64,000 nucleotides of DNA. Origin: Macrocybe gigantea (lineage: Eukaryota; Basidiomycota; Agaricomycetes; Agaricales; Callistosporiaceae). This document shows, piece by piece, positions 45,909 through 58,262 of this stretch. Position 1 is the stretch's first letter. Each line of letters begins with the position of its first letter. The stretch is taken from contig SJRY01000077.1 of assembly GCA_011319805.1 (NCBI GenBank), positions 186,001-250,000 of the forward strand. Reading direction: 5' to 3'. Both the position numbers and the translations under genes were made by a program. The notes beneath the pieces are model-generated. The model was not told the origin of the DNA. It made no database searches and was given only the letters and a program-made list of their open reading frames with translations.

Positions 45909-47113
45909 GATGGATTTTCAGGCGCAGGGAAACAAAAACACTGCCACCGAAATTGATTTCACCAAGCATCTCCACAACTGCGAAGACCTTGTGGTGCCGA
46001 GTCCGACAGTTCTACGCTTATAACTATATTTCTTCCTTAACGACGATGTCTCTGTGGAATATGTTCATTACTAGTATGGTTGGCATTAGGCGTCTTACTA
46101 CATCACGATTTCGGAACTTCCGCCTAGCTGTTGTCTCATATCCAATCTAGACGGGGTTGTATCTATTATATAGGTCTCTGAACCTCGGCTTTGAAATTGG
46201 TCCTATTGACTGTTAGTCACATGAAACTTGAGGCGCCGACTTCTCTCACTCGTCCTGAGAGCTATTTAGTGGAGAGGCATGGCGTAGTCACTGCCTTTGC
46301 GTATTTCTGCTATGCTGGAGCCGAATATGCACCGTACCACTAATTTCAATAGATGTTCGATAAACCTCACTTGGCCTATGATGAACCGTGTGGTAACCAT
46401 TTCTCAAGTACTGCGGACATGCTTTTCTCTCAAGCCGAACCTAGCTGAGCCAATTCCACCGTGGTAAAGTCCCGAAGCCCGCCAAGCGCCGAACAGGCAG
46501 AGAGATGCTGTCTTGCTAAGCTGAAATAGTTGTAGGTCCTGTTGCTTCCCGTCTGTTCGGGAGTAGAGCATTGATATGTCGCCAAGAATTGCCCAGGTCG
46601 TCAAATGGATGGCTCTAGGCTGTGTGGGTATCGCCACACCACGCCATATCCGGTTAACATCTATACACCGCCTCTCAGTCTTCCGTACATGCTACCGCTC
46701 GTGCACAGTGTATGCTCACTGCACCACGGTCCGACATTTGGCCTGTTCAGTCAGAAGGATAGTTCTGACCGTCTGGATCAATCCGAATGGCATTTATAGA
46801 GGCTCGGGCAGGACAAGGTACGTGGAATCGACTTCCGTTGCTATTGACCCACTGATCTCCGTCGACAAGTGGACTGCCTTTCCACTGCTCGACCTCTAGT
46901 TCCATCGCATCTCAAGGCGTCGATTAGCAGCTTTGCAATTCTTCACCTCACCAGATCAAACTTCTTGACAACGTCACAATTTGCGTACGCCGGATCCAGA
47001 ATTCTATTATAAATACCATAACCCCGTCCCAGTAAGTCCTTCGAGCTTTGACTCGGGAATCGTGCTTTCCATCCTCTTACCTCTTTTCCAGGCCAATCTT
47101 TACACGAAAAGAA
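45909..47113. other. 1.2-kb intergenic
   Basis: No gene supported; only short overlapping open frames. It ends with the 5' region of the next gene. Confidence 0.35.
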
Positions 47114-48007
47114 ATGACGGAATATGACTACTCCCCCGAAGCCTATGAGCGTCACATCCGGAAGATGGAAGGCATCTCTCGATGGGTAGAACGCACAGAA
47201 CGGTGCAGAGAAGAGTTCTCTGATCCAGCGTTACTCATTTACCCTGATGACCCGGACGACGCTCCTCCATCGTCCTCTCGATTCTCCTCACGGCGTCGTA
47301 TGCTTCGTAAACCTCCTCCACCGTCTCTCTACATTCCTCCATATGATAGCGATAGTAGCGGTCTAGGTGGTCATCCATTCTTTGGTGCGCAATCTCTCTT
47401 TGTGCATGCCCCTGCTCTACCTCTTCCCTCCCCACCTCCGCCGAGTCGTGAGCAGACTTTGAGCTCATCCGTGACGCCTCCACACCTTTTCTCCTCACCT
47501 GCGCCGTCTTTGACTTCTGCAACATCATACAATTCTTTTATTTATGCTGAAGGTCCTAACTGTCCAGGTCCTTCCCCATTCCACGCGAACTTCAATTCTC
47601 ACCGTTCCCCGATGCCTTCTCCGATCTATTCCGCGCCACCTGGAGGCATGCCTCAGCCTTATGGGATGCCAGGCTATTCGTTCCCACATCCTCAGAGCGG
47701 TCTGCTCACGCCGCAGCCTCCTCCTGCACGTAATGGCAGGCGCCACATGCGTCATCGCAGTCGCTCTCAGCACCGCCCAAGCAACTCCGTGGGCTATGCC
47801 CTCCCTGGATACGTCTACCAGCCGCCTCTTCTATCTCCACTGACTCACTATCCGGGATCGAATACCACTGGTGGCAATTTCATGGTGTTGCCTCCACGTA
47901 ACGTGAAACATACTTCACCATATCTGGTATGTCGTTTCCCAAGAAACCTATCTGCGTTAGGCTTACCATGTTCAAATTATATGCACAGTACGTCTAGGGC
48001 GGTCTAG
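47114..48007 (+). CDS. Second MTEYD[FY]SPEAYERH-family protein, Pro/Ser-rich
   Basis: The start MTEYDYSPEAYERHIRKMEG with SRWVERTE is the same block as the gene at 6050. The remainder is Pro/Ser/His/Tyr-rich (for example PSPIYSAPPGGMPQPYGMPG, RRHMRHRSRSQHRPSN). A possible intron begins at GTATGTCG (about 47927) and ends near 47990, after which the frame closes within a few codons (by 48007). Further exons downstream are possible: see 48059-48822. No function is known. Like its paralogue it looks mostly disordered, with one conserved N-terminal motif. Confidence 0.65.
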   Translation: MTEYDYSPEAYERHIRKMEGISRWVERTERCREEFSDPALLIYPDDPDDAPPSSSRFSSRRRMLRKPPPPSLYIPPYDSDSSGLGGHPFFGAQSLFVHAPALPLPSPPPPSREQTLSSSVTPPHLFSSPAPSLTSATSYNSFIYAEGPNCPGPSPFHANFNSHRSPMPSPIYSAPPGGMPQPYGMPGYSFPHPQSGLLTPQPPPARNGRRHMRHRSRSQHRPSNSVGYALPGYVYQPPLLSPLTHYPGSNTTGGNFMVLPPRNVKHTSPYLVCRFPRNLSALGLPCSNYMHSTSRAV

Positions 48008-48058
48008 GTCGATCCGCCCCGTCAAGTTCCTCCTGCACATAATGTACCACATGCTCTA

Positions 48059-48822
48059 ATGGATTTCGTTGTTTCCGCCCATGGACGATTTACAATGGCT
48101 ACTTCGTTTCATCCATTCCACTACCTTAGCTGCTTCTTCGCGTTCGAAGATCATAATCCGGACTCAAATACTAAACCAGCGAGTTATATACTATGCATCG
48201 CTTTCGTGGCACTCATCGGCCTGAATTCGGGCGATAGAGATCCACCTCTCCAGACAACATCTGTACGAATTTGGAGTATGATGGTTTCTGCGGAGCTCAT
48301 TATGTGCTTGGACCCTTCTGTAGCGTTATTTCTCGGCGTAGTACGTCTGGGGCGGAGTACATCTCAACGTAGAGTGCATGTCAAAATAGAAGGGATTATT
48401 GCTTGGAGGTATGATACGTTGAACTCTAGGGGAAGGAGGGGAAATTTCAATTGGAATAACAACCATTCCGGTTTCGCCCCCTGCGCAGTATGCTATGGAT
48501 TTTGCCGTTGCTCGGACATGATAGCAAATTGCTCTCGTCATGCTATGCGTTCTTTCCACGATGAGTCTAGCTGGAGCGTTCGTAAGGTCCGCGGCGTAGA
48601 AACTGTTCCGCCAGACGACCTCGACACTGGGAAAGTACTAGTTAAATCATTGATGGGCGATTCCGCAAGCATCGAGCTTAGGGTTAGGCAGAGTTGCAGT
48701 GGGGCCCTTCACTTGGGACGGTTATTTCATCAAGTGCCGCTCGCAGAATGACATCGATGCACAGGCTTGTGCTCTAGGAGCATTTCGTCAATTTCTGCTC
48801 GACCCTTCCTATGTCCTGGGGT
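48059..48822 (+). other. Unassigned coding-like region downstream of the MTEYD gene
   Basis: A 230-codon frame (48059-48751) has no stop but also no recognisable domain. In another frame, 48693-48822 reads GPFTWDGYFIKCRSQNDIDA, QACALGAFRQFLLDPSYVLG-stop, which looks like a genuine protein end and follows a TGCAG acceptor. These may be 3' exons of the preceding gene or a separate degraded gene. Confidence 0.3.
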
Positions 48823-49216
48823 GAGGAGAGCCTTTGTCGCTCGTACGATCTTGCTTTGCCTGGGTGGGGTGTGGGAGCAGAGAAAGGTCTATCTCAACAC
48901 TAAGTGTTCAGCGCTATATTCCAGTTTGATTTGGTGATGTTAGCACGTCTCGGTGTGAATGGCACACATAAATTAACTCGCGGTTCAGGTTCAGACATAT
49001 CCTGGTGGCGTACTCAGCTTTAGGTGAGGAGCTTTCTTGGTCGACGAGACATTGAAAGATATGGATGATAGAGTTAAAATGAGCCATCAGTACCTCCGTG
49101 CAAGGCCCCAATTTCCGCAAGGAGGGAATGATTAAAAGCACAATGGACCATAGACGCCAGGAGATTGAATTCGAATACCATGATGTCAACGAAAAATGAG
49201 GAATCAAGATGTTCAA
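48823..49216. other. Intergenic between convergent genes
   Basis: No gene seen. Confidence 0.35.
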
Positions 49217-50633
49217 TCACAGGCATTGGTAATAATAATCTTCAAAGCAGATCGTGAACTTCACTATCTGCGGTGATCGTATTGAATCTGACTCTTACCA
49301 TTAACCACGGTGCAGGTGTACGGCGCGACGCTAAAAGACGAGGTAAGCCAGAAACGATTGTGAAATATCGTCGAACATACCATCCTGTTGGACCCGTATA
49401 GCCGATGCCGCCGCATTGGCCATAATGAGCAACCGTGCCAGACGAAGGAGTCGTGCTTGGAGCGCTGGAGGTACTAGATGAGGTAGGTGGAGCAGACGTA
49501 GCCTGTTACACCATAGACTGTTACTAAATATTCGAGCGGACTTAGGAAACTTGCAACCCACAGTACTTCCGTAGAGCGGTGGGCCGGGAATAGGGTACGT
49601 CTATCCTCGAGTACGAATATTTAGTTCAACAGTGACGAAGGGTGTGAGTGATGTACCGTCTGTGTTTGCGCCGCGTTGGAGTAAACGTCGATGGTCACTG
49701 GAACGTATATGATGAAGGGATTTCGAGCGGCCATATATATATAAGAGACTTACATCCAGGATCGCTGTTGGAGTATGCTCCAGGGAACGATACTAACTGA
49801 GAATTGGTAGGCGCTAAGGATCCACCGCCAGTGATTTGAACTTGGGCACACTCGGGATAGATTTGCTGGAAAAATGTGTGGGGATGCAATACAGATGTTC
49901 TTCAAGATAAGATAACGCACAGCGGGTAATGAATGGAGCGCGATGGTTTCGAATCGGATTAAATAGTTGCCGCTAGGCACGGTGCTGGGAATGGTAGTAG
50001 TCCAGGACGAGTTCTGAGCGATCATTTTCCCGCTTCCCCAGGTGCCAGAAAATACGGTTCCCGAAAGGAGACCCGCCTGGTCGATTTTGAACTGCGAGAC
50101 CGTGAGATATCAGTTGACTATGTACAGGAGGCCAGAAAATACCAACCCATTTGAGAGTGTTGGCGTTTACACCCGTGCATGTAGATCCAGGGCATTGAGC
50201 TAAATAAACGAGCTACGAAAGGTCTAAGGACTGCCTGAATGCTGAGTTCGGAGAGGAATATTCACCATGGGCCCGATGTTGTGAGGCCACACTTGGTTCC
50301 AGTATGCGGTGATCGCGGAGCCGGCGGCGACGGTAGCCGTGAGCTGAAGGGCTCCAGAGTTGCCGTCGTCATTGCAGGCGACGGTCGGGTCCACGGCGTT
50401 TGTGATGGGATTGCTGGCGGGTATGACAAATCAGTAAAGGGCAAGGCAGAATGTCTTTGGATTACTAACTATGTGGACCAAGGCCTTTGGATGCTGGTCT
50501 GCCCGACTGGGCTGTTGTACGGCTGCCAGCCGTTGTACCAATTGCCCGCGTTGGCATACGCGAGCACGCCGCCGTGGGCCAGAGCTCCTGGGAGCAGCGC
50601 CAGAGCAGCAACCGAGGCAAGCTGGTAGAGCAT
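49217..50633 (-). CDS. AA9 lytic polysaccharide monooxygenase with C-terminal CBM1
   Basis: Signal peptide [19 protein letters not shown] is cut before His ([17 protein letters not shown]), leaving the N-terminal copper-binding His. Exon 1 ends in PWSTY, joined across an intron to [20 protein letters not shown]. The second brace His is in [14 protein letters not shown]. The active-site face is completed by [20 protein letters not shown] (His, Gln, Tyr). After PGPPLYGST comes a Ser/Thr/Pro linker and a complete fungal cellulose-binding module ([31 protein letters not shown]) assembled from three small exons, stop 49217-49219. The enzyme oxidatively cleaves cellulose outside the cell with copper and an electron donor; the CBM1 anchors it to the fibre. 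All catalytic and disulfide residues seem present. Confidence 0.93.
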
Positions 50634-52014
50634 GCTTAAACTGCGAAAGAGGAAGAAGGGATACGTAGAACTGGAGCTCACGCTAGCTTGTCCCCAGCTC
50701 TGCCAACGCCGTCGCTTTTATGCTAGGCGGTGTGTACGAGCGATAAAATTAGATTCGGTCCCGGCAGGTTTAGAAATTCAGCAATCAGACAATGCCAGGC
50801 GCATGATACGTCAGCGGGCAAGTTTCTTTGCGACTGAGCGCAAGTTCCGCTGGACGAGTATGAAAAAAAGAATCAAGATTGGCCTTATTTTTAGATGCTC
50901 CGAGCGCCGTGAAGAATCGTATGAACACTAGAGATGAGTGAAGGCAGGTCAGGTGGGCGATTGCTGGCAGCCTAGACGTGTACGTCGAGGAAGTACTGCG
51001 GTTAATACCCGGAAACAGGAAATTCGTCGGCATATAGGGCGGTACCTTTGATCAGAACATATGGAAGCTTGTTCTGACGACTGTGTACGACGACGAGGAA
51101 GAGGAGGGACTGTGAAAGGGCCAGCCGTATGCCAAATGCTGAAGGTGGAATCAGACGAAGTGCGAAAGCGCGTCTGGAGGACGGGTCACGTGTCATCTTG
51201 GACTCGGGGGTAGGGACAAGCAAACGGAGGAGGCAGACGTTATATTCTGTATGCGTTGAGAGTGGTATGTACATTGCGGAGTCGTGGTATTCGTATCAAG
51301 ATGCTAAACACAAAAGACGACAAGAAAAAGCCAACGATGCCTTTGCTCCTAGCCGTTCGCAGAGTGTTCCTGACGGATCAGCCACACACATGTCAATGGG
51401 GAAGGAGCGCGTGCGAAGGCGAGGGCCAGAGCAAAGTGCCAGCAAATCTAACTGAAGAATCAAGAAGGAATTTTGCGAGGATATACTTCGGATAGGGTCG
51501 TAATGTCAGTACATGTGCGAAAACACATGCATGTGAAAAAAGAAAACAATGACAGACCGTCAAAGGGAGTCCTGGATGCGATAGAGAGGGTATCGACGAG
51601 GCAAGAAAAAGAGAAAGAAATGTCTGGATCGGACGACGTGCAAAAACACCAGAGTTCTTAGCGTAATGAGGGAGCAGGCAAGGATGAATGGATGTCGTCA
51701 AGGTCGTGCGGACGATAGCCTAGAAATAAACAAGTGCCAAATTTGAGTCATTGAGTGCTAGGATACGTGAACGTGAGAGCTTTTCGAGTAGATTGGATAA
51801 ATACAAGCTTGATAGCAATCCCTTGAGAGCGATGGCGCGAATGAAGATGAAACGTTGAGGTGAGTGGAAAGACAATGTGGGACCATATTCGAGGAGCGGA
51901 AGCAACTCCGCCGAGGAGGCGGCAGTTTTTCGGAAAGGACGTCGAGGAAATGAGACGAGATGCAGAAGCTTGAGAACCTTCGTTACTTGTATACCATTGC
52001 TTATTGTTGCGAAC
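50634..52014. other. 1.4-kb intergenic
   Basis: CATAAAAG (minus, near 50720) is a possible TATA box for the LPMO gene. No gene otherwise. Confidence 0.35.
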
Positions 52015-54078
52015 CTAGACCAAGTCCACGTACGCTTCAGCGCGTTTCAGATCGCTCGAAGTGACGTTGACGCCCTTGAAGTCTTCCAGCCACACGCCTG
52101 CAAGCCTACATCGGTCCAGGACACACCTCCAGAACCGAATGATCTGCTTCGCGCGTACGGCGTTTCGTCGCGCCGCAACATACTCCTCGTAGCTCCGGCC
52201 GTCGCGGTAGTGATCATTGTTAAGAGCACCGCTCAATGCAGAACCATTGCCGCAGTGGGTCTGGGTCTGGTTGGCATGCAGGAGGTGCGTCTTCCACCAC
52301 GTCGAGAGCGCAAATATGCCTCCCCGCCCAAGCGCGGCGATACCCGCGGAGCGTGCACGGCTACAGCTCGACTGCACGCTTCCGGCGCTGCCAGGCCGCT
52401 TAGTCGTTCGTGGAGCTGCAACACGTTCGTGCCGTTCGCACCGGCGGCGGTCATAAGTTCCTCCCAGGCGTCGAGCGACTCGCCAATGTCGACATCCGTG
52501 CTGAACCCGGCGGAGTCGGTCGCTGTCCCAACTCATGTCACGGATGTACATTAGTGCGGGAAACGCATCGCGCTGAGCAAGCTGCTAATTTGCTCCATGA
52601 GCATAAAGAACGGCTGCTCGTGCGCTCCGTGCCAGCGTCATCCTCTTGGTCGAGGGCCGCCACAGACCCGGTAACACTGCCAGTGTGAAATGACGATGAG
52701 GGCGAGGAGGCGGCGAGGCTCCAGTCGTCGAGGAGGCGCTTGTCAATGTCACGGATGCCGATGAATTTGAGCGTTGGGTGGGACGGTAACAAGACATGTG
52801 GTGCGATCCAATCAGGGTGTTGCCAGTTCCATTCGGCGTCGGCACTACATATGAACTGCACGAGGTTCGGACACCACGACGCAAGTGGGATGGCACGCGC
52901 AAAGGCGTGCGGGTGGGACGGGGTGGTGAGTAGTGCTCTTCAATCATGGACGAGGAATGGCCGAGTTCGAGCTGGTGCAACTTGGGTCCGTGCACGATGA
53001 AGAACTGCGAGAAGCCGGAAGAGGCGTAGGAAAAGTCAGCTGAAAGGACAGAGAGATTGCGCAAGGCTGGCATCTCCCAGGTCGAGAGGATTTGAAAGGT
53101 AGCGTTGTCGAGGGTGACTTTGAGCGAGCGCAGAGCGGGGAGCGTCAGAGGCGCGTTGCAAGCATCGTCGAACTGGGCAAAGGAAGAAGATGACGCGACG
53201 AAGCGCAAATGAGTGGAGCAGAATGTCAGCTCCAGAAATTCCAGATTATGCACGATGGTGTCCAATCCAGGGGTCATGGTCAGAGTTTGGATGTAGGGGA
53301 CGGCACGATCTCCGTCACGGTCATAATTTGTCCAGGAGAGCCTTTGAGGGAATTTCCGGGTCGCGCAAGAGCGGAAAGCAGCTGCTCGGGAGAGGTGCGG
53401 GGGTTGCAGGATTCTTCGTATAAGTTTCGCCGGACGGAACGGTGATCGGAGTATACAGTCAAGCGAGGCGCGTAATCCAAAATGGTGCGAAGGTCGGTCG
53501 GACAGCATTTTTCCAGGGCAGGTGTCTCTATGTGGAGGCGCCGGATGTACTTGCCCTTGTTCTCTCCAGAGTTTGTTCGAGCTGCTGCTGCTGCTGCAGG
53601 GATGACGCGAGTGCCTTGGCCTGGCTGGCTTTGCTGATCCAGATGAACTCGTAGAGGACCTCCTGGGCATAATCATGCCAAGCTCGGCAGACGAGAGTGA
53701 AGAAAGCTTTTTGGCGCATGATGGCACGGTAGTAGGCTAGACGGTAGCGGAGATGAGAATGAGAATGCGGTAGTGTGAGAAAAGAGATGGCGTCCGAGGA
53801 CGGGGTGAGAGAAGAGCAAAAGAGAATGGGTCAAGCGGGGACTGGGCGAAGGGATGCATGGGTGGAAACGGCGGGGAACTGGCATAACGCATGATGGCGA
53901 TCCATAGCTCGGGCGGTAAGTCGGAAGGCGCCCTAGTCGGGACGGCGGCGAACTTGCCCAATGGCAGTTTCGCACTTCTGAAAGCGTGGTCAGTAATAAT
54001 CCGGAGCAATGAGGATGAATGGAGTGAAGAAAAAGGAAAAGAGATCTCTTTGCGGGTCAGAGAAGGGCGCTGGCCCAA
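52015..54078 (-). pseudogene. F-box protein gene with several frameshifts
   Basis: In reverse order of coordinates the family features are all present but in changing frames: LPPELWIAIMRYAS (about 53910), LRYRLAYYRAIMRQKAFF with TLVCRAWHDYAQEVLYEFIW (about 53660), KYIRRLHIETPALEKC and LRTILDYAPRLTVYSDHRSV (about 53480), RLSWTNYDRDGDRAVPYIQT to LRNLSVLSADFSYA (53340-53030), then [20 protein letters not shown] with [16 protein letters not shown] (52870-52730), SLDAWEELMTAAGANGTNVL (about 52480) and a C-terminal YEEYVAARRNAVRAKQIIRF. Shifts fall near 53560, 53350, 52920 (a CCCC run) and 52520, with no GT-AG introns to explain them. Either a pseudogene or a stretch of poor assembly. Role would be substrate adaptor in an SCF complex. 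Confidence 0.65.
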
Positions 54079-54949
54079 TGACGAGGCAATAAACTACGGG
54101 ATGGTCGATTCTCTTCGACGGCGCGAGGACGAAATAACAGAAATTAGCTAATGGGGCAATGCTCACAATTTTTGACGAGAACGTCGCACGTTTAACACCA
54201 TCGGTCGAAACGTCGAGGGTTACGCACAAGCGACGTCTAATGGTGGAGTGGGTCGCTTCTAAGCAACTTGGTGTAGAGAAATATAGCTCGGAGAAGGGCA
54301 GCGCGGACGGAATGATTGTCTGGCGCTGCAGAACGGTGAAAAGGCTGCCTTGGGAGTGGTGGAGAATGGTAGACGGAGGAGCGGAAGTAGAGGGACAAAA
54401 GCAAGCCAATTTGAGGATGCGCTGGAAGGGCACGTGCCGGTCGGTTACATGGGTGTTGCTTCCCTCCGCAACTAACGGCCGTTGACTTGATCAGAAGCAG
54501 AATACGCCCACTGTTACTTTCTTCGAATCTTCCATTCATGCCTCGGCTGTTGTAGAGCATTCGGGAGCCTTCATTCGAGATTCAAAATTCAGGACGTTTG
54601 AATAATTCATTTCCGTCGCTCTCACTGAAAGGTTGCCGTGTACTCAAAAGCGAAATTTGAACAGAATCCCGGTCCGAGTTTCTGTGACGAATTTTTAAGA
54701 ATGTTCGACTCTTGCCCGTCCCGGAACACACATGCACACCGATCTCGCAGAAACTTCCGTGCACATCAGCAGTCGTGAGACTCCGACAATTCCAAGCTCC
54801 GTTGTGGCCGAAAAAGGCAAACACTAGGTCATCGCACTCCAGCCAGTGCAATGCAAAATGACGTCGGTGTCATCATCAATGTAGTCGCGTTCTGCTATAA
54901 GGATAACCTACCCATTCCTTGCCTCCTTTCATTCCCTCCCATTCTGACA
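54079..54949. other. Intergenic between divergent genes
   Basis: No gene seen; the two neighbours are transcribed away from each other, so both promoters lie here. Confidence 0.4.
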
Positions 54950-57938
54950 ATGTCGCTCCCACCCACCACCAAAGAGATCAGCGACAAACCCGGTCCCACC
55001 GCCGTTGTCGATCCAGTCAACAAGCAGGCCAAGGACGCCGACATCGACAGAAAGGTCAGCATCGCATTGTCGCGTCGTTTGCATTGCTCAATCTTGCTGC
55101 TGCAGATCCGCCTGTATGGCGTCATTCAAGCCTTTCGTCTCGGCCGTCTCCCTCAAACAAGCAGATCGACAAGACGCTCAAGTATGTACTCGACAACTCG
55201 CCTGTCGACACCGAAAAGCTTTCGCACGACGGAAAGAAGCTCATCCAAGACATGCGCGACATCATCGAGACTTCGCGTGTCATGGTCCGCGAAAAGAATG
55301 CAGACGAACTCTTTCAGCAGTTCATCTGGCATACGCGCCAGGTCGACACCGAGGGCATCAAGGGCAGAGTCACCGGCGGTGTCGAGGCGCCTGACAAGGA
55401 AAAGCTCATAAGCGACAATCATCAAGGTGCGTTGTCGTACAAAGTATGCTTATATGCGCATATAATGACCTCCTTCACATCTCAGCTGTCCGACATCTAC
55501 GAACCCTCCTCTCCCTTGTGCTCACCAACTCAGAAGTTCGCAAGCTACTCTCCGACTTTTCCACCATTGGACGCGATCTTCTGTCCATCACCGCCCAAAA
55601 GGCATCCGAGCTAGTCGCACCTAGCCAGGAGGAGCTGAAGCGCGTAGACGAGAGCGCTCCGAGTGATCAATTTATTACGGAGGGCGGAAAATTCGCCGGC
55701 AAGGATGACATTCCAGTTCTTGAGGCTGGCATTCCGGGGAGCGGCGCGACAGCAAAGCAGGATCTTAACAACGGCGAGGCGCGTATCAAGGACGAAAGCG
55801 GGAAGGAGCACGCCGCAAGCGATGTTTTCGAGAAGGGAAAGGAAAAAGTATCCGAAGCGAAGGATAGGGCTCGCGGACATGCAGAAGGCGTCAACGGCGA
55901 CGTTCAAGGCCATAGTGAGGTCAGCAGCGGTGAAGAGGCGGATGCCAAGAAGCGAAGCTTGATGGATCGAATGAGAGATGCGAAGGTGGCATATATGCGT
56001 CACTTTACTCTTATTACTTTCTACTGATTGGATGCTTAGGATAATCTAGCTGACCGCGTTCCCCAAGAACACAAGGATCGTCTCGACAGAAGCAAGAGAT
56101 TTCTGACAGAGGAGTACTTTCCCGAAGAACGTCGTGACCAGTTCATTTTCAGAGGCAAAAAAGTTCTTGATTTTCCTCCCTTCACATCATAATAGGAATT
56201 GACCTTGTCCAAGGTCATAATCGAGTGCCAAAAGCACGAAAATTACCAGCAATCCATCAAGTGGTTTTTGGGGTACTTCGAGAAATATGGCCAACGTGGA
56301 AAAGACATGATTGCTCAAGGTCAAGAAGGCGTGCAAAGTGCGACAGACGTACGTTTTCAATTCCTTTTTCTCGTTAATTACATATCTTCCCGCAGGAAAA
56401 GGCCTTGAACAACGCCATCACCGAGATTCGAACCCTGCTCGAGAGATTCGCAAACGGCCGGAGCATGAACATTATCGCGGACGCCTTCAACGCTTTGGCT
56501 GATGACGCCAAACGCGACGAAGGTCTCAGTAATTGGTTCAAAGATGTCGACGTCTATGTTCGCAAGGTGCTCCTCGAGCCCGGATACGTCTTGGAGGAGG
56601 ATTGCAACGGTCAAGCAAATCAATTGAAGGAGATTGGACGCCAGTTCTATGATGAAAAGTACAAGCCTCACTTTGACAACTTGTTCGATAGCATTGGGAG
56701 CTGGTTCTCGGCCATGGGTGATGATCCCGTAGGTGGATTACCAATATACAAGTTCCAAGTTTCTCATGCACATTCTTCTTTAGCTGAATGTCAGGTTTGG
56801 TCAAGATTGGCAACGTCTGACTCGGAACCTGCTATTCGATAGCGAGGGCAGCCTGAAGTTCAAGACGGAGTTGTGGAACGACATCCGGAAAATCATCCTT
56901 CCACAGATCGTCGACAAAGTAAGCCATCTTTAGAATCTCATTGACGGTACATTGACAGCCGTACATTAGGTCGGCTACATCCCTATCCCCCGCATCGAAT
57001 ACACTGACGAAGGACTCGATCTCGTCGTCGAAAACCTGACTTTATCCGGTCGCAATCTATTTCCAAACATCATTTCCCTCGAAGCGCACAACTATGTCAA
57101 GTTCAGTCCATACAACGCGATCCAAGACGAGTCCCATCATAGATTCACAATCTCCTTTGGTCAAATGCAAGCGGACATGCGCGACGTCGCCTTCTATTTC
57201 AAGAAGAAGACTGGTATGCCTAGAATGACGGACTCTGGGCTCGCGGACGTCGTCATCGGCGGTCAGGGGTTGCACGTACGTCATGACTGCGAATTTTCTG
57301 CTGTCAACTTTACGGGGTTTCTCCTCATAGGCACACGTAGTTCTAGTCAGCGCTGGAAAAGATCGGACATCTGTCTTCAAGATCCACGACATCCATGTTA
57401 AAGTGGAATCGTTGAAGTTCAGCATCCGTGATTCCAAGCACGACTTGTTGTACAAGACCCTCAAACCTTTGGCTACGGGCCTTGTCAAGAGGCAAATACA
57501 AAAAGCGATTGCGGATGCGATTCAGACAGGCCTTGAATATGTTGACGGACAGCTTGTCGCTGTGCGGGATAAGATGGAGGCCGCACACACGGAAGAGGGA
57601 AAGAGCAAGACAGAAGCCCTTCAGGAGGTTCATACTCTTCTCAACCATGTGATTGCCTCACAGCGCTCATAGCATCGTACAGCTCTTCCAGCGACAGAAA
57701 GATGAGGTGTCGACAAAGTCAGTGACCAGCGGCGGTTCACAATTCAAAGTCGTCTCGAACAAGCGCAATTCGATTCTGTCCAGTACAGGCCATCCTGCTG
57801 GGTGGGTCAACCGAACCACTGAAAAGGATGAGCTTGCGTCCAAGGGCGAAGAGTGGCGTTCTGAAGCGTGAGCATGTCTCCATACCTCTTCTGGCAAGTC
57901 GGTTCTAACGAAGTCCTTTCAGCTTTAATATCGTCTAA
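54950..57938 (+). CDS. HAM1-like protein (HAM1 N- and C-terminal domains), one apparent 1-nt deletion
   Basis: The start at 54950 gives MSLPPTTKEISDKPGPTAVV, then the hallmark VDPVNKQAKDADIDRK and YGVIQAFRLGRLP. About nine GT-AG introns follow; exons encode YVLDNSPVDTEKLSHDGKKL, ELFQQFIWHTRQVDTEGIKG, VRHLRTLLSLVLTNSEVRKL with LSDFSTIGRDLL, an acidic/Gly linker, VIIECQKHENYQQSIKWFLG, and the C-terminal part LVVENLTLSGRNLFPN, FYFKKKTGMPRMTDSGLADV, KIHDIHVKVESLKFSIRDSK. The last exon ends FNIV-stop at 57938. The one break is at about 55151: RLP and SNKQIDKTLKYVL are joined only if one base is added in CTCCCTC. The C-terminal half resembles lipid-binding TULIP/BPI-like folds; a lipid-transfer or membrane-contact role is inferred. 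Confidence 0.88.
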
Positions 57939-58262
57939 GTCTGCCGGCCATTCTACTTCTCGTTGTCTCCGTTCCTTCAATAATGCCGTGCTATGCCTAT
58001 TACGAATTTATGATTTACTTGGGCTATGACTTCCTTTTCAATACCAAAATTCCGACTAGCCGATGTTCAGGTTCTGATAGCTTGGTTATACGGGAAACTA
58101 GAGTACCTTCGTTGTTTTATAATACGACGTTCCAATTCCTTCGGGCATGAATGAGAATCAGAGCGAAACAGCGAATCTAAACTGAATTATCTCTGCGCTG
58201 TAAAGTGACCAAGATCCGGGTGGTATACATATGTAAATTCTGCAAGTTGGTATAGCATAGGG
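57939..58262. other. Intergenic between convergent genes
   Basis: 324 bp of 3' flanks; nothing else seen. Confidence 0.4.
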
